This document shows, in pieces, positions 50,101 to 61,222 of a DNA stretch of 64,000 nucleotides. The first letter of the stretch is position 1, and each line of letters starts with the position of its first letter. Both the position numbers and the translations under genes were made by a program. Location of the stretch: contig BTRK01000002.1 of the NCBI GenBank assembly GCA_036245805.1, forward strand, positions 16,795,067 through 16,859,066. The letters are read 5' to 3'. The notes beneath the pieces are model-generated. The model worked only from the letters and a program-made list of their open reading frames with translations, did no database searches and was not told the origin of the DNA. This DNA comes from Pristionchus mayeri (Eukaryota; Nematoda; Chromadorea; Rhabditida; Neodiplogasteridae).

Positions 50101-51402
50101 CTGCATCGTTCTTCTCCCGTCTACAGCTCCCCTATGTCTGGCATTACTCATCCCCATCAAGGGACCGATAACAATCAACAACTCGCAGTTGCTGTAATTA
50201 AAACTCAAATTCCCCCAAAAGTATCCACCATGCGCAAAAAATGAAAGTGAAAGGGCTGTGATCATGGCTTTTTGGCACTTTGCAATGCTCATTTCCATAT
50301 TGGAGAGATTTATGCTTGCTCGAGGATCTCCTTCTAGATAGATACTGGTCAGTTACCATCCTTTTTATTCACAAGGAGTAAAAAGCCTTATTTCTATCAC
50401 ACAGTTACAGGGAATAAAAAGCCATATTTCTTGAACAAATTTTCGCCTTCAGAAACCGGCGTAATTTTTGAAATGAAGCGTTATATTGATTCGAATAATC
50501 CTATTGCATGATCTACGCATTCGATTCTGCATTTCCCGAGCAGGCTGTGCACCAATACTGCAAAATCCTGATGTTTCTGAGATCCCCTTTGCAGAAGAAG
50601 AAGATGAGGGGGAGAGAATGGGGCGATTCATCCATCCATCCCATCCTACGCACGGTTTCCAAGCACCGACCGAACGGAACTCACGCGGAGGGAATCATGA
50701 GGCGTGACAGCCATCTCTTCCCCTTCCCTCCAACTCCTCGATGACTATTGAAACACTCTGACATTAGATACTCTAGAAGGAAGCTTGATTGTAATTCCAG
50801 TTCATCAAATCATGAGAAGGGAAAGATAAAAGCTTGAAGCAAAGAATAAGCATTGACTCAGAATCTTCACCACAGTCGGCGACTCGACAGCGTCGATGCA
50901 TGCGTGATTCGTTTCTTCATTCCTACTTTCACGTTCTATTCGTACGATGGTTGCGCGTAGCATGAAGAAGCAATCCCATCCCAGTAAGGGAGGAAAGAGG
51001 GCAATTCATCTCTCTTCGTACTGCAACGAGTGTGTGTTGCCTCGACTCCTGCACGAACTCTCCTTGTCGTCGTCGACTATGAATTGAGGAGAGGTCATAG
51101 ATCAGATTAAAATAAAGTTAGCACAGCGGGAGGATGATTATCGTGCTGGTTCGATATCTACACTAGTGCAAAAACGCTTTGAAAGGTTGTTTTCAGCTGT
51201 TCTTAGCACGGAATATGCCTCTACAGTTCACCACAGAGAGGTTGGAGATATCATCGAAAATTATTTTTACTCTCTTAATCGCTGCTGGGAGCGTTCCCAC
51301 CCCACGCCACCTCTTCCCGCCTTGCCCCTCGCCCCGCCCCCTACGACTCCTTTCCTCCAATCGTATTCCACTCCCAGTCCCTTCAGTCCTCAGTCCCTTC
51401 CA

Positions 51403-53178
51403 ATGAAGTTGAAGAGAGGCAACAAGAAACGAAGTCCGTTGCTCTTCAGCCCTCGGTCCTCATCCGCTATGATGAGGCTGGCTCTTATGGGAACTCTCGT
51501 GGGCACAGGTATGTCCTGTTATTCAAAAATAGATTACTTCTGAACCCTTTCTGTGGGGATTACGGTTGTTTCACCGCAACTTCTGCTTGGAAATTGTAGT
51601 CGCCTGGCTGAAGAGGTATGTTAAATGGGTGCGTAGGGTAGACGCGCTGCTACGGTAGCCGGGATGCGTCTTTGATTCCGGAAAACGGATGACGACTGAT
51701 CAGTTGTGAGCACTGTAGAGACATGGTAGGAGTGAGGAAAAGGAGCAGTGGATGAGGAACGTTGAGGAGAACAGCTCACACGTTATGTGGGATGCGCCAA
51801 ATCACTCATTGCAGTGCTGGGGCTGGTGAGTACTCCTCCGCTGCCCGAGAAGTGTACCGGATTCAAGGTGGTGCGGGTTCCCATGGTGAGTCTATACTCA
51901 ACTGTTTAATCAGAAAAAGTAATGATCAAGCATCGAGTGTGAAATTGCAGACGCGACCCGCATCTTACCTCCGAGTGCCCTCCCACTCAGTTCTGATCAA
52001 GGACCCTACCAACTCAGTCGCCCTCCTCAATATGTCTGCTTGCGTAGACCGATGCGACAAGGACCAGGTGTACAATGTACATGTGAGTTCGCTTTCCCTC
52101 CTTTCCAGCTAATTACTCCATTTCAGATACAACTACAAAAACGGACATTGTCGGTTGGCGTATGACTACAAGGCGAGTCCACCTCTTGTGCATTGAGATC
52201 AATCATTGTTTCAGTACCTTCGAGGTACAATGACCTACACACTGGAGGAAGTCAAGGCCGATAAACTGCATGGAGTGCACATTCGCCATGAAGGTTTGTT
52301 CTTCACCTTTCATCTCTTCTCCAAATCAATTCTCTTTCAGGTATGGAGACCCTCCCGGACTGTATCCCTTCGCTAAATTTCTATGAGCAACACATCTCCG
52401 AATGGCAGAACCCTTGGCTCTACCCCAGTGAGTGAACTCTCTTAGTAATTTTTTCATGATAATCATTAATAATTATATTTCAAATAAATCATTCCAGGCG
52501 AAAGAACCAGCATGAGCCCGGCCCTCCTAATTGAAGTCACTACAAACAGCCACGGTGAGTTCACGAAGACGTCGACGTGTAAATGAATGCATTTCAGAGA
52601 TTACCAAAAAGTCGGAGACTGAGCCCGGCACGAGCGGAGGAGATACAACCAAGGACTTCCCAACTACGTCGCTTACTCAAAGCCCCGGTGAGTTCGGCAA
52701 AGTATCGACTAGTGGAAATGAATACGTTTCAGAGATTACCGAAAAGTCGGATGCAGAGAATGAGCCCGGCACGAGCGGAGGAAATACAACCAAGGACTTC
52801 CCAACTACGGCGGTTACTCAACGCCCCGGTGAGTTCGGCAAAGCATCGACTAGTTGAAATGAATACATTTCAGAGATTACCGAAAAGTCGGATGCAGAGA
52901 ATGAGCCCGGCACGAGCGGAGGAAATGCTACCAAGGAGTTCCCAACTACGTCGGTTACTCAACGCCCCGGTGAGTTCGGCAAAGCATCGACTAGTGTAAA
53001 TGAATACATTTCAGAAATTACCGAAAAGTCGGATGCAGAGAATGAGCCCGGCACGAGCGGAGGAAATACAACCAAGGACTTCCCAACTACGTCGCTTACT
53101 CAAAGCCCAACTATTTCATTAACTTTTGCTCAAGACAACGTGAAATATTTATTTGCGAAGTATTCAATGTTACTATAA
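51403..53178 (+). CDS. Predicted secreted protein with Cys-rich (PAN-like) region and duplicated exon repeats
   Basis: Exons: 51403-51508, 51815-51885, 51951-52069, 52127-52172, 52215-52293, 52341-52427, 52498-52554, 52598-52687, 52733-52828, 52874-52969, 53015-53178. Total 1011 nt, 336 aa. A signal peptide fits best from the internal Met at 51469 (MMRLALMGTLVGTVLGLVS), so that may be the true start. The middle has paired cysteines (MSACVDRCDKDQ, YKNGHCRLAYDY, LPDCIPSLNFYEQ) that loosely recall PAN/apple domains. The C-terminal part is four near-identical repeats (EITEKSDAENEPGTSGGN, TTKDFPTT), one per exon, rich in Thr/Ser/Glu and likely an extended, modified stalk. The intron after 52172 appears to be GC-AG (gcgagt). 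The donor at 52070 (GGT then gtacaa) was chosen by phase. The 3' end could extend if the last exon is spliced. No named family recognised. Confidence 0.75.
52598..53118 (+). repeat. Tandem array of four exon-plus-intron units
   Basis: Units of about 141 bp (90-96 nt exon plus a 45-nt intron) start at 52598, 52733, 52874 and 53015. Exons 2-4 are nearly identical. The three internal introns are all 45 nt and differ at only a few sites. The fourth exon continues into a unique 3' end. Confidence 0.88.
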
Positions 53179-55413
53179 TTACAGCGAGACATTAAAAATG
53201 GGGCTGGAAAAGTTTAGAATCTCTAGAATCTATCTGCACGTCAGTAGAGAGTCCCTATCGATAATGAATGGGCCTTTGGAGAACCGAGTACCATCGCAAA
53301 CGACGGGCGCATCAGCACCGCAACCTCCACAGTAATCGGATAAGATGAAATCTTCGAGATAAAGAACTTTGGGGGGTTGGCAGGTGAGTTGCTTCATACA
53401 TATGTTGGGGGAGCACAAGGGCCGACAACTCCAGAACAGTCATCGTCATACAGTGTTCGACAAAGATCTGAAATGCGACATAAAAAACCAGATAATCAAT
53501 ATTTGTTGTTAATTGATCGAGTGAATAAATTCTAACCGATCATCATTCCTGGGTTCATTTTCAAACATGAGCAGATGATATTAGAAAAGCAGTAGCGATC
53601 AGAAATCTAATCTGAATTTCGTAATTAAATATAACAATATCGGAAAATGAACTTCACTAACCTCGGATGTTGGAACCATTTCTTGGCCAGCATGTGATGA
53701 TAAGGAGATACGAGTGAACTGAGCTTATGCATTTCACTTTCCCTCACGAAGGGCGGAGAAATGAGCTCAAACAATCGATTCAGGTTACAGATCAATTTCA
53801 TAAGCATGCGAGTAATCCAAATTCGAACAATAGATTCTAAACTTGAAATAAATTGAAACCTCTTAATATTCAAGCATTTACTCAAAGACTTTGAAATTTT
53901 ATGACTTTCAGAACAGGTGACTTAGAATGGTGTCACAAAAATCTTGAAATCAATTATATTTACATTTCAAAACTTCCAAAATATTTATTTTATATATTGA
54001 ATAATGAATATTATTCACATAACTTGCCGTTTCATTTGAAAGCGAATGGAGCGAATAGTCATGAGATTCGACCGCCCTTGCCCGCAATTCCGAGCACGGG
54101 AACCTTACGTAACCCCTTACCCAGACCATGAGGGAGACGAAAGTAAGAAATCCCCCACCACGTAAACACGCCACGAGCGGATAGCCTCGTGCAAGCTGAT
54201 AATTTGGAGACCATTTTGAATAAAAATTCTGACAGTTGCCATGTCAAAATTTCTTAATATTTTCTGTTTCAATTTGCTACTTTACTCTAACTATCATTGA
54301 GGTGCAATAATTAGACCTCTGTATTCTAATCATTTACTGTGTATTTTCGGGTGAAGATCTTTCGAAGGATCGCCAATTGCCTCCTTTCTTTCCGAACGGG
54401 TTCTTATCCATTCCGATAGTTCTGTAAGGAAGGGAAAGTGGAGCCGAACGGTAAGAAAATGGCTCTATTAGCTAGATATCCATTCTCAGAAAGGAAAGAG
54501 TGACAAAAATTAAAGAGAGCCAACTTATTTGGTATGAGCCAAAGTTATTAATCCAAATATGAGCAGTCATTTCCAAGTGGAAGAGAATCAACGGCAGGTC
54601 TCAATGTAGTTACAGTCTGTAATACATATTGGCGCCAACTCTTTTTGCGAAAATTGCACTGAATTTCATGGCGAAATGCTTAATATTGCATCGAGTCATA
54701 GACCGCATAAAGTCCAGAGAGCACGTATTTCTAAGTGAGATCGTGGCGAACATTATTTCGAAGAGACGGTATTTCTCCAAAAAAAACTTTGCTAAAATTT
54801 GACTATTCTCGGATCTTCTGGAAGCAGCTGAATAGAAGAGGGACAGGCGAGCTAATTCGATTAAAAGTCTAGTCGAAAAGGCTGTCAGGCTATTCATCTA
54901 AGTTGTTACCTAGGCTTTCTATCCATGCTGTATTCAGAATGCTGGTTACAGTCATCGCACTGGTAAAACTAAAAGAAATTAGCGTTGCACACGTGGTCGA
55001 AGAAAGAAATATCTGCACTAGAAATATCCAACATATTGAAGAGTCTGTACTAAGAGAGCAGTCACAAGAAGGGGAAAGTGCATGATTATCGAAGCTAAAA
55101 TCAATTCTCAATAAATAATTGTATCAGTTTTTCCCATTTTTACTGTTGTTGACATCCCGCTTTAGTTCTTTCTTAATATTTTGAGACCCTCAGGAGAGCC
55201 AATGGACTCCGGTGGAGCGCAGCCTATAAAGAATATGGCCCAGCCTCACCTGAGAACTACTGCCTCATATCCATACCAATAAATAAAGCGCAGTGTGATT
55301 CTGTTCGGATTGCAAAATCAAGAGAGGAGGGACTGATGACGTTAAATGCATCGGTCCGTTGCCGTATACCGATCAATAATTAGCCATGGGTAATGATTAG
55401 CCAACTATTATTC

Positions 55414-55529
55414 GATGGGTCAGATGTATGATTTTGACCTTTGATCTTGAACCACCGTAAAAAAATCAATTATTAGCATTGTTTCAACAATGATTCCATG
55501 GGTCAGATCTATGATTGACTGTTTGACCT
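55414..55529. repeat. Two partial copies of a short repeat
   Basis: ATGGGTCAGATNTATGATT followed within a few bases by TTTGACCT occurs at 55414-55440 and 55498-55529. Confidence 0.6.
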
Positions 55530-55543
55530 CCGCAAGGACGGGA

Positions 55544-55560
55544 CCCCGCCGAAGGCGGGG
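55544..55560. repeat. GC-rich hairpin
   Basis: CCCCGCC (55544-55550) pairs with GGCGGGG (55554-55560) across a GAA loop. It stands out in AT-rich surroundings just after the ATGGGTCAGAT repeats. Confidence 0.7.
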
Positions 55561-56089
55561 GCAGCCCGACAGTGATACATAATATTATTAATTTTGAGAA
55601 TTTGTTATCAAATTCAGATGCCTCGTGAATTTTATTAGGTCCTATTCAGCATTTGAATGCCCAATAATATGACATTTAATTCCAAATAATATCCTCACCT
55701 GGTTTCTCTCAGTTGTCCGCTCCTCTCCAATCTCTTCCTCTGCAATGTTATAATGCCTATGGCCATTTTAATTGACGACGACACGACTTTCGATGACTCT
55801 CGCCCTCTCTGTTCAACGAGAGAAGACAGTCCTCTGTGTCTCTGTCCGAAGAGAGAGCTTCAGAGTGTTCCGTTGGAAGCTCATCCTCCTCCTCCCTCTC
55901 CTCCCCTTCCCGTCCCAGTCTCCTCCCTTTCGTTACTGACTGACTGGTGACGATCCCTTTCTTCCTCTCGGACTACCGTATCTCCTGATAAGTTTGCTGT
56001 TCTTAGGACTCATACCCATACACACACTAACCAACATCTCTACGACTTATCCTTTTCAACGCAACAGCTTAACCTTTCTTTAATAATAT

Positions 56090-56335
56090 GATTGTCGGCA
56101 CATCGAAGGGACTTCTCTTCTCAATCCACTTCCTCTCTTCTGGAGTCTGGCAACCTTCCTTCTTCATCGAAAATCCACCGTACTTCACAGTAACACCGGT
56201 GTAGCTGCTGATTCGTCTGCCTACCGCGCTCGTACACACCAATAGTACCCACTCGTGCCGCACCCTCGCCCACTACAATATTTTCGAAAATAACACCAAT
56301 CTGTCCACCGTATCCTTCTAGGGCGTGCACATCAC
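56090..56335 (-). pseudogene. Possible frameshifted gene fragment
   Basis: After an acceptor near 56336 one minus-strand frame reads EGDVHALEGYGGQIGVIFENIVV and GTIGVYERGR. A shifted frame then reads RISSYTGVTVKYGGF and MKKEGCQTPEERKW, ending in PTIILLKKG and a stop at about 56069. The two halves look like one protein broken by a one-base indel near 56205-56225. No family recognised. A related block (LEGVTEKYGG) lies on the same strand at about 56750-56780. Sequencing error or chance cannot be excluded. Confidence 0.35.
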
Positions 56336-56809
56336 CTTCTCACACTCTCAACCCATGGAATTGCACGGACCGACGGAGGCCCCAATCGTTAATTACCAGC
56401 CCTGACAGACAGGGTTCGTATGTGAAAATAATCGACTATGGTAATCGATAATCCATCCACCTTCTATTCCCCCTTCCATCCTCCCATTTGCCCATCAAAA
56501 GTGGCATCTCATTGATGACGAATAGACTTTCGTTGGCAATTGCCTCATCCTGGCTTACGAGCAACGGGAAGAGCCTTCCCACAAGCTGGTGAATCACCCT
56601 TCCCTCACTGGAGCTACCGTACCCGCCCTATAGTTTTTTTTATCACATCACTACATCACTTCCTCACTCATACACATTCCCTCCACAGTAGGACAAAACT
56701 GTAGAGCTCCTACATTTACATCGCCCACCCAATATCCCTTCATTTCGATTTCCACCGTACTTCTCCGTTACCCCTTCTAGAATTTGATGTACTATTAATT
56801 GCAGGTAAG

Positions 56810-58003
56810 ATGACGCGCCAGCTCTTGTGCTGGTTCTTGCTCCTATGGGGAGCAATGTCTGCTCCTCCCCCGCTCTCGACTGGTAGAATGATCAACGCCG
56901 ATATCTATTCGGCCCCACTCCCTTCCTTCTCCTCGAATGTCAGTTCAAATACATATGATTAATGTGCGCTTTGTGCTCCAAGTAAGTTTACCTAGTTCAT
57001 ATCGATAAATTCAATCGCAGAGTGATGATGAGGAAACGGTATGTTTCCAACCTGGCTTGCCTGCAGTCGAAGGTACTGAAGGTACTGTATGTAGAAGAAA
57101 AATTTTGCTAATTCTTCATTCCAGGAACGATGGGTATTACTGGACTGGAGGACACGTGGACCGGAAGATCGAAGGTTTGTGAATGATGACCACAGTGACG
57201 AAGTCATCATCGTTTGAGTTAAAAAGCCAATTTAGACTGTCAGTGAGGGCTGGAAAACTGTGGAAGACTCTACTGCTCTCCCCTCGACGGTTCGTCAATG
57301 CTGATAAAATTAAAGCAATGACGTAATTAATTTATCAAGTAAACAATTCTTTTCAGCGTACCGGAACGGCCCAGATTAATGCCTCCTCAACGACAGCTAC
57401 CACTGTGGTTCGTAAATACCATTCGAATTAATTGTACAGCGTCGTCAGGTATTCGATAGATCTATTCATTTCAGGCTGTCGAATTAGCATACAGTGAGAC
57501 TACGCAGAAAAGCCTGATGACTGCTGCTAAAGAAACTGGGTACTGTGTCTCTTTTACTGACAATTACGTAGTCGAGAGATTACAGGGCCCTGAAGCACTC
57601 TTCCTATTCTTCCTCCACTTCAACGCAACATCCGACAAAGTCAGGTGTAATCCCCTCATCCAGAGGGAGTTCACTCGTCGAACTCTCTACCCGAAAGGAG
57701 CAATATCCTACCAATCGCAAGGAGCAATATCCTACCAATCGCAAGGAGCAATATCCTACCAATAATGGTGAGCGCTCGTGCCTTGATATTACGGAAGCTC
57801 AAATTTAGTCTAGTTCACGGTCGTCTGAAGATGTTGGTAGTGAGATATACAAAGATCGTGAAATCTTTGCAGATGCAGTCACGATGATGAAGAAGAAGAA
57901 GTCTGGGGGAATGTCAACGAGAGATTGGATTTGCATCGGTTCTTTCCTAGTAATCGCTGCATTCATTGTGCGCGTTATTTCTGCGTGGTTGCACAAATGT
58001 TAA
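56810..58003 (+). CDS. Predicted secreted protein with C-terminal 8-residue repeats; alternative membrane-anchored end
   Basis: Exons: 56810-56882, 56944-56981, 57021-57081, 57125-57174, 57236-57289, 57357-57407, 57475-57765. Total 618 nt, 205 aa. It starts with a clear signal peptide (MTRQLLCWFLLLWGAMSA) directly after an acceptor (attgcag, then GTAAG, then ATG) that suits trans-splicing. A Ser/Thr-rich middle (NASSTTATTV) follows, then a conserved-looking block (TGYCVSFTDNYVVERLQGPE) and GAISYQSQ repeats to the stop at 57765. A further exon, 57809-58003, is open for 64 codons and encodes a transmembrane segment (WICIGSFLVIAAFIVRVIS) before WLHKC and stop. It could be reached from a donor inside exon 57475-57765 (for example after FTDNY, phase 0), giving a membrane form. 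No known family. Confidence 0.65.
57697..57762 (+). repeat. 24-bp tandem repeat, 2.8 copies
   Basis: The unit GGAGCAATATCCTACCAATC plus GCAA occurs at 57697, 57721 and 57745 (last copy partial). Copies are identical over the shared length, and all three plus-strand frames are open through the array. Confidence 0.9.
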
Positions 58004-58272
58004 GAATCACATTTTCGATAATATTGTAATAATTATCAAGAGAGATGATTTGCTTCCAGTACACATAAGAAAGAACAAGTAAAAGAAAATAGAAATAGCA
58101 TTCGAATATTTGCAAGATGCAATAATTGATTCATTATGCTTGGGGTATATGCAACATCAACATACAACGAAATGAATTAAATAATTATAAAGGGAATTAA
58201 GGATGATACTCATTTTTTGTATTTTCTGAGAATTTTCCATTGGTTCTATGCAGATTTTGGCGATGCTCATCC

Positions 58273-60683
58273 TTACTTATCGGATGCCATAAACTTCGTG
58301 AGCAGCTCAGAAATATTCTGCTTCATAGTACCGATGATTTTGTCCTGAAATTACTGAATTACACTATTGAAGTACAAAAAACCAGAAATATGATCTTCGT
58401 AATATTATGTGCTAACGTTATCTGTACTTGAAACCTACCACTTGGTCAGTTCTTTCCTTCTCCTTCTCCTCCTTCTTCTTCTTCTCCTCTTCCTCCTCCC
58501 CATCTGACTCCATCCTCTCAGGAGTAGTGAAGAACTCGCTAATGCTCTTCGGCTTTCTGATGTGGCACGGATCTTGCTGCAGGAGGAAGTTGATGTTGAT
58601 GACGGTAGAGGACGGAGGGAATCCCGATCCCAGACACTTCTCACAGAAGGGCTCGAAGGGAGGAGACGAGTCCTGAATAAGAAAAAATAGAATGAAAGGA
58701 AGAAGAAGAATAAACGATAGCAGTAAATATGTATCACTCACCTTCTCAACACTTCTCTTCTTCTTTTCTTCTCCCTCCTCCTTCGTCTCATCCCATCTTC
58801 CGATCGGATTCCAACCCAAGTCCAGCTTCCAATTGGAAACGGGAAGAATGTTGGAATTGGACGAAAGAGAGGAGGAAAGAGACGGGAAAGAAGAGTTGGA
58901 AGTGAATGAAGAGGGAAGAGAGTTGATTGAGGAGATCACGGAAACGGAGCTGAGCTGTTCCTGAAGATTTTGGAATCGTAATTTCTGTTGCTAATTTGAA
59001 CATTTTAGCACTTACCTTATCCGAGGCCTCATTGTGAACATCAGTAGATTCCTGATCCTTGATCTGCTGGGAAATGGCAGGCTCGTGATCGACTCTGATC
59101 CACTCTTCTTCCGTGGGAGTAGAATCATTGAATTGAGCGTCCTGGAATGCGATAATGATCACCATACAGTGATATGAAAAGAAGAAAATAGGTTTTTTTA
59201 AATCTTACCTCATCCTCCTCCTCGTCCCACATCAACTGCGAATCATTGGGAGTCGAGCAGCGGGAAACTGGAATAGTATCGTGATTATTTTTCAAAAACC
59301 ATTCTCATCTCTTTCTACTTACAATCATAATCGGAGTCAGCCGACTTAGAGGAATCATCTCGAGTCGGTTCCTCCCAGGCAGTGGAGACTGAGAGTGTAG
59401 GACTGTTGAGCTGAAAGGTAATCATTGATTTCTTGAATTGATGAAAGTAAAATATTTTGAAGTAAATTGTCTCACCCCCTCCCGTTCGTCCTTCCACATC
59501 AATTGAGAATCATTAGGCATGGAGCAGCGTGAAACTGAAAATTATAATAGGTGAAAATTGATGTTCGGTGTTAGGTATAACAATGTTAGGTATAACTGTT
59601 CCTCTTGTAATTATTGCGATCTAGATAACCCTGACGGAAAAAATCAATGAATGGATGAACAACTAACAATCATAGTCGCTTTCAGCCGAGAGATAGGATA
59701 CATCCGTTGACTGATCCGATGCAGTGACGAAAGAAGAATCGGAAGAGGAAAGAGACGAGGACTGTAATAATGATAGATTCGAAGACAAATTAATGAAACT
59801 CGCTGTTATCCCTCGTGATTACATAATTATTTTCAAAAATGTTTATAAAAAGCGATGACTGGCTTACCTCTCTCCCATCGTTCTCCCACATCAACTGCGA
59901 CTCGTTGGGAGTGGAACATCTGCTCTCTGTAGTGTTTTCTGGAGTAGGGGCATCCTGATTCTCAGCTGTATTGACTTCGGATGCCTTATCAGGTGAAGAC
60001 TCGTACTGAAATAAGGGATGGTCAATGCCAATAAAGACATTCCTATGGAAACTTACAGTGATGACTCCTTTGATAGAATGCAGAAGAGTGCGAAGTCTGG
60101 GCAGTTCGCGATTCACAACTTTGATCTTCTGGAAATTTCAAATAATAGTAATACTTTGGGAATCAATAACACCATCTAAGCATTCTTTTACCTCGTGATT
60201 TTTCCAGTCCAGTACAATATTCTTCTTGACTTTATCGCAAATGCTGATGTAGTGATTGACTAGGACGAGATGAGAAGACTTCTCGTGGACATCATATGGA
60301 CGACTGCGATCGCGAATGGAAGTAGAGGGGAGAGGAGGGATTGAACTGAAATACATTATTTGAAGAAGTGCCTATTTGAATTTCTGCAACAAATTCGCTT
60401 GATTTTTCTAAACATACGTATTTGTGGTTTCGGCCAACTGAGGAATGAATTCTCTTTTGAGAAGAGAGAAGAGAAGGGGGAGATGGTGGCGAATGTCCTT
60501 CCACTCGGGGAGAGACGGATTCCTGGAAATATTCGAATGTAAAAATAATGGGAAATCATTAAATTTATCTTATCAGGTGATACACGCTCAGAACCTGGGA
60601 AAAATGGAAAAATATTATTAGGAAAAATGAACTTACTTGAGTAGAGAGTTCCAGAATTCGCCGGTGGAGGTAGTGAAGGCCAT
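58273..60683 (-). CDS. Uncharacterised acidic, Ser-rich protein with three copies of an SRCS-PN-SQLMW motif
   Basis: Thirteen exons: 60637-60683, 60418-60522, 60192-60345, 60057-60128, 59868-60005, 59668-59761, 59476-59534, 59323-59410, 59209-59267, 59016-59141, 58742-58960, 58439-58672, 58273-58344. Total 1467 nt, 488 aa, all phases consistent. The N-terminal third looks folded and helical (LPEWKDIRHHLPLLFSLLKREFI; ISICDKVKKNIVLDWKNHE; LPRLRTLLHSIKG). The middle is disordered and acidic, with SRCSTPNESQLMW, SRCSMPNDSQLMW and SRCSTPNDSQLMW in separate exons, two of them preceded by Ser/Asp-rich exons ending SDYD. The C-terminal part has a Lys/Glu run and a final helix (IIGTMKQNISELLTKFMASDK). 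No signal peptide, so probably intracellular. I recognise no family. No AG lies close before the ATG. Confidence 0.85.
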
Positions 60684-61019
60684 GGTGAGATGGGATGAGA
60701 AGTGATGATCAATGTGATCAGTAGGGCCTTTTATGCATTTCAACGGAAGTCACCGAGTAGGAACTCTAAAGTGGAAGCATCCGCTCTTCGCAGCGCATCC
60801 AGAGGGGAGAAAGAGACTGTAAAAATTGAGGAAAGCACTTTTAACGGACAGGCATGCCTCTGGTAGGGCTGGATCGGGGAGATACAGCTGTGCCAAGGGG
60901 GACAGGTTATCTATAGTACAAGCAGTGAAATTTATCAATGAAATTTATCAAGTATCACAACTGAGTATTTCAAGATGATTCTGATAAAAAACGGTTTATC
61001 TGGTATCTGAGGGATGAGA

Positions 61020-61222
61020 TTATCGCTTCATTTCGCAGTCATCATCAGAAGGCTTTCGTCCGGACATCGTCGTCATCTGGGGAGTATTCCTCGGTTCGTT
61101 ATCGTCATTCTCTACAATGAATATTGTGAAACTCAATGTTTCACGCAATAACCATCTTCCGAACGCGACGTGATATCCATGTCTTGCTGCGACTCCACGA
61201 TGAGCTTTCGAGTACAAAACAT
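61020..61222 (-). CDS. Small two-exon ORF, hypothetical
   Basis: Exons 61153-61222 and 61020-61111 join across a 41-nt intron (gttatt…ttgtAG) into 53 codons, MFCTRKLIVESQQDMDITSR onward to a hydrophilic, acidic end (SGRKPSDDDCEMKR). An in-frame stop lies upstream, so either it starts at this ATG or the first exon begins at an unseen acceptor as the tail of a longer gene. It is on the same strand as, and about 340 bp upstream of, the 488-aa gene. Function unknown. Confidence 0.45.

Larger units (their letters stand above)
42034..51402. other. Gene-poor, GA/CT-rich region upstream of pde-4
   Basis: Two CREs and the CT-rich element lie near its left end. At 48290-48300 the minus strand reads CTATAAAAAG, followed by a gtaagg donor near 48249. 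That could be a TATA-type promoter with a non-coding first exon, but nothing links it in frame to pde-4. A charged open frame at 45685-45972 and hydrophobic minus-strand frames near 49500-50300 are noted but not called. Confidence 0.4.
53179..55700. other. AT-rich interval with no gene called
   Basis: On the minus strand, 53230-53460 and 53650-53770 hold short stretches with exon-like look (for example YCGGCGADAPVVCDGT, and HMLAKKWFQHPR before a gttagt donor). At 53230-53460 more than one frame is open, and the pieces do not assemble convincingly. The rest shows no support for genes. Confidence 0.4.

Noticed and set aside
49500..50298. Hydrophobic minus-strand frames (FFAHGGYFWGNLSFNYSN, VIGPLMGMSN; GIMAVLMTAVFSPFVQA) faintly like transporter segments
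   Set aside because: Too short and disconnected, and no consistent splice model links them.
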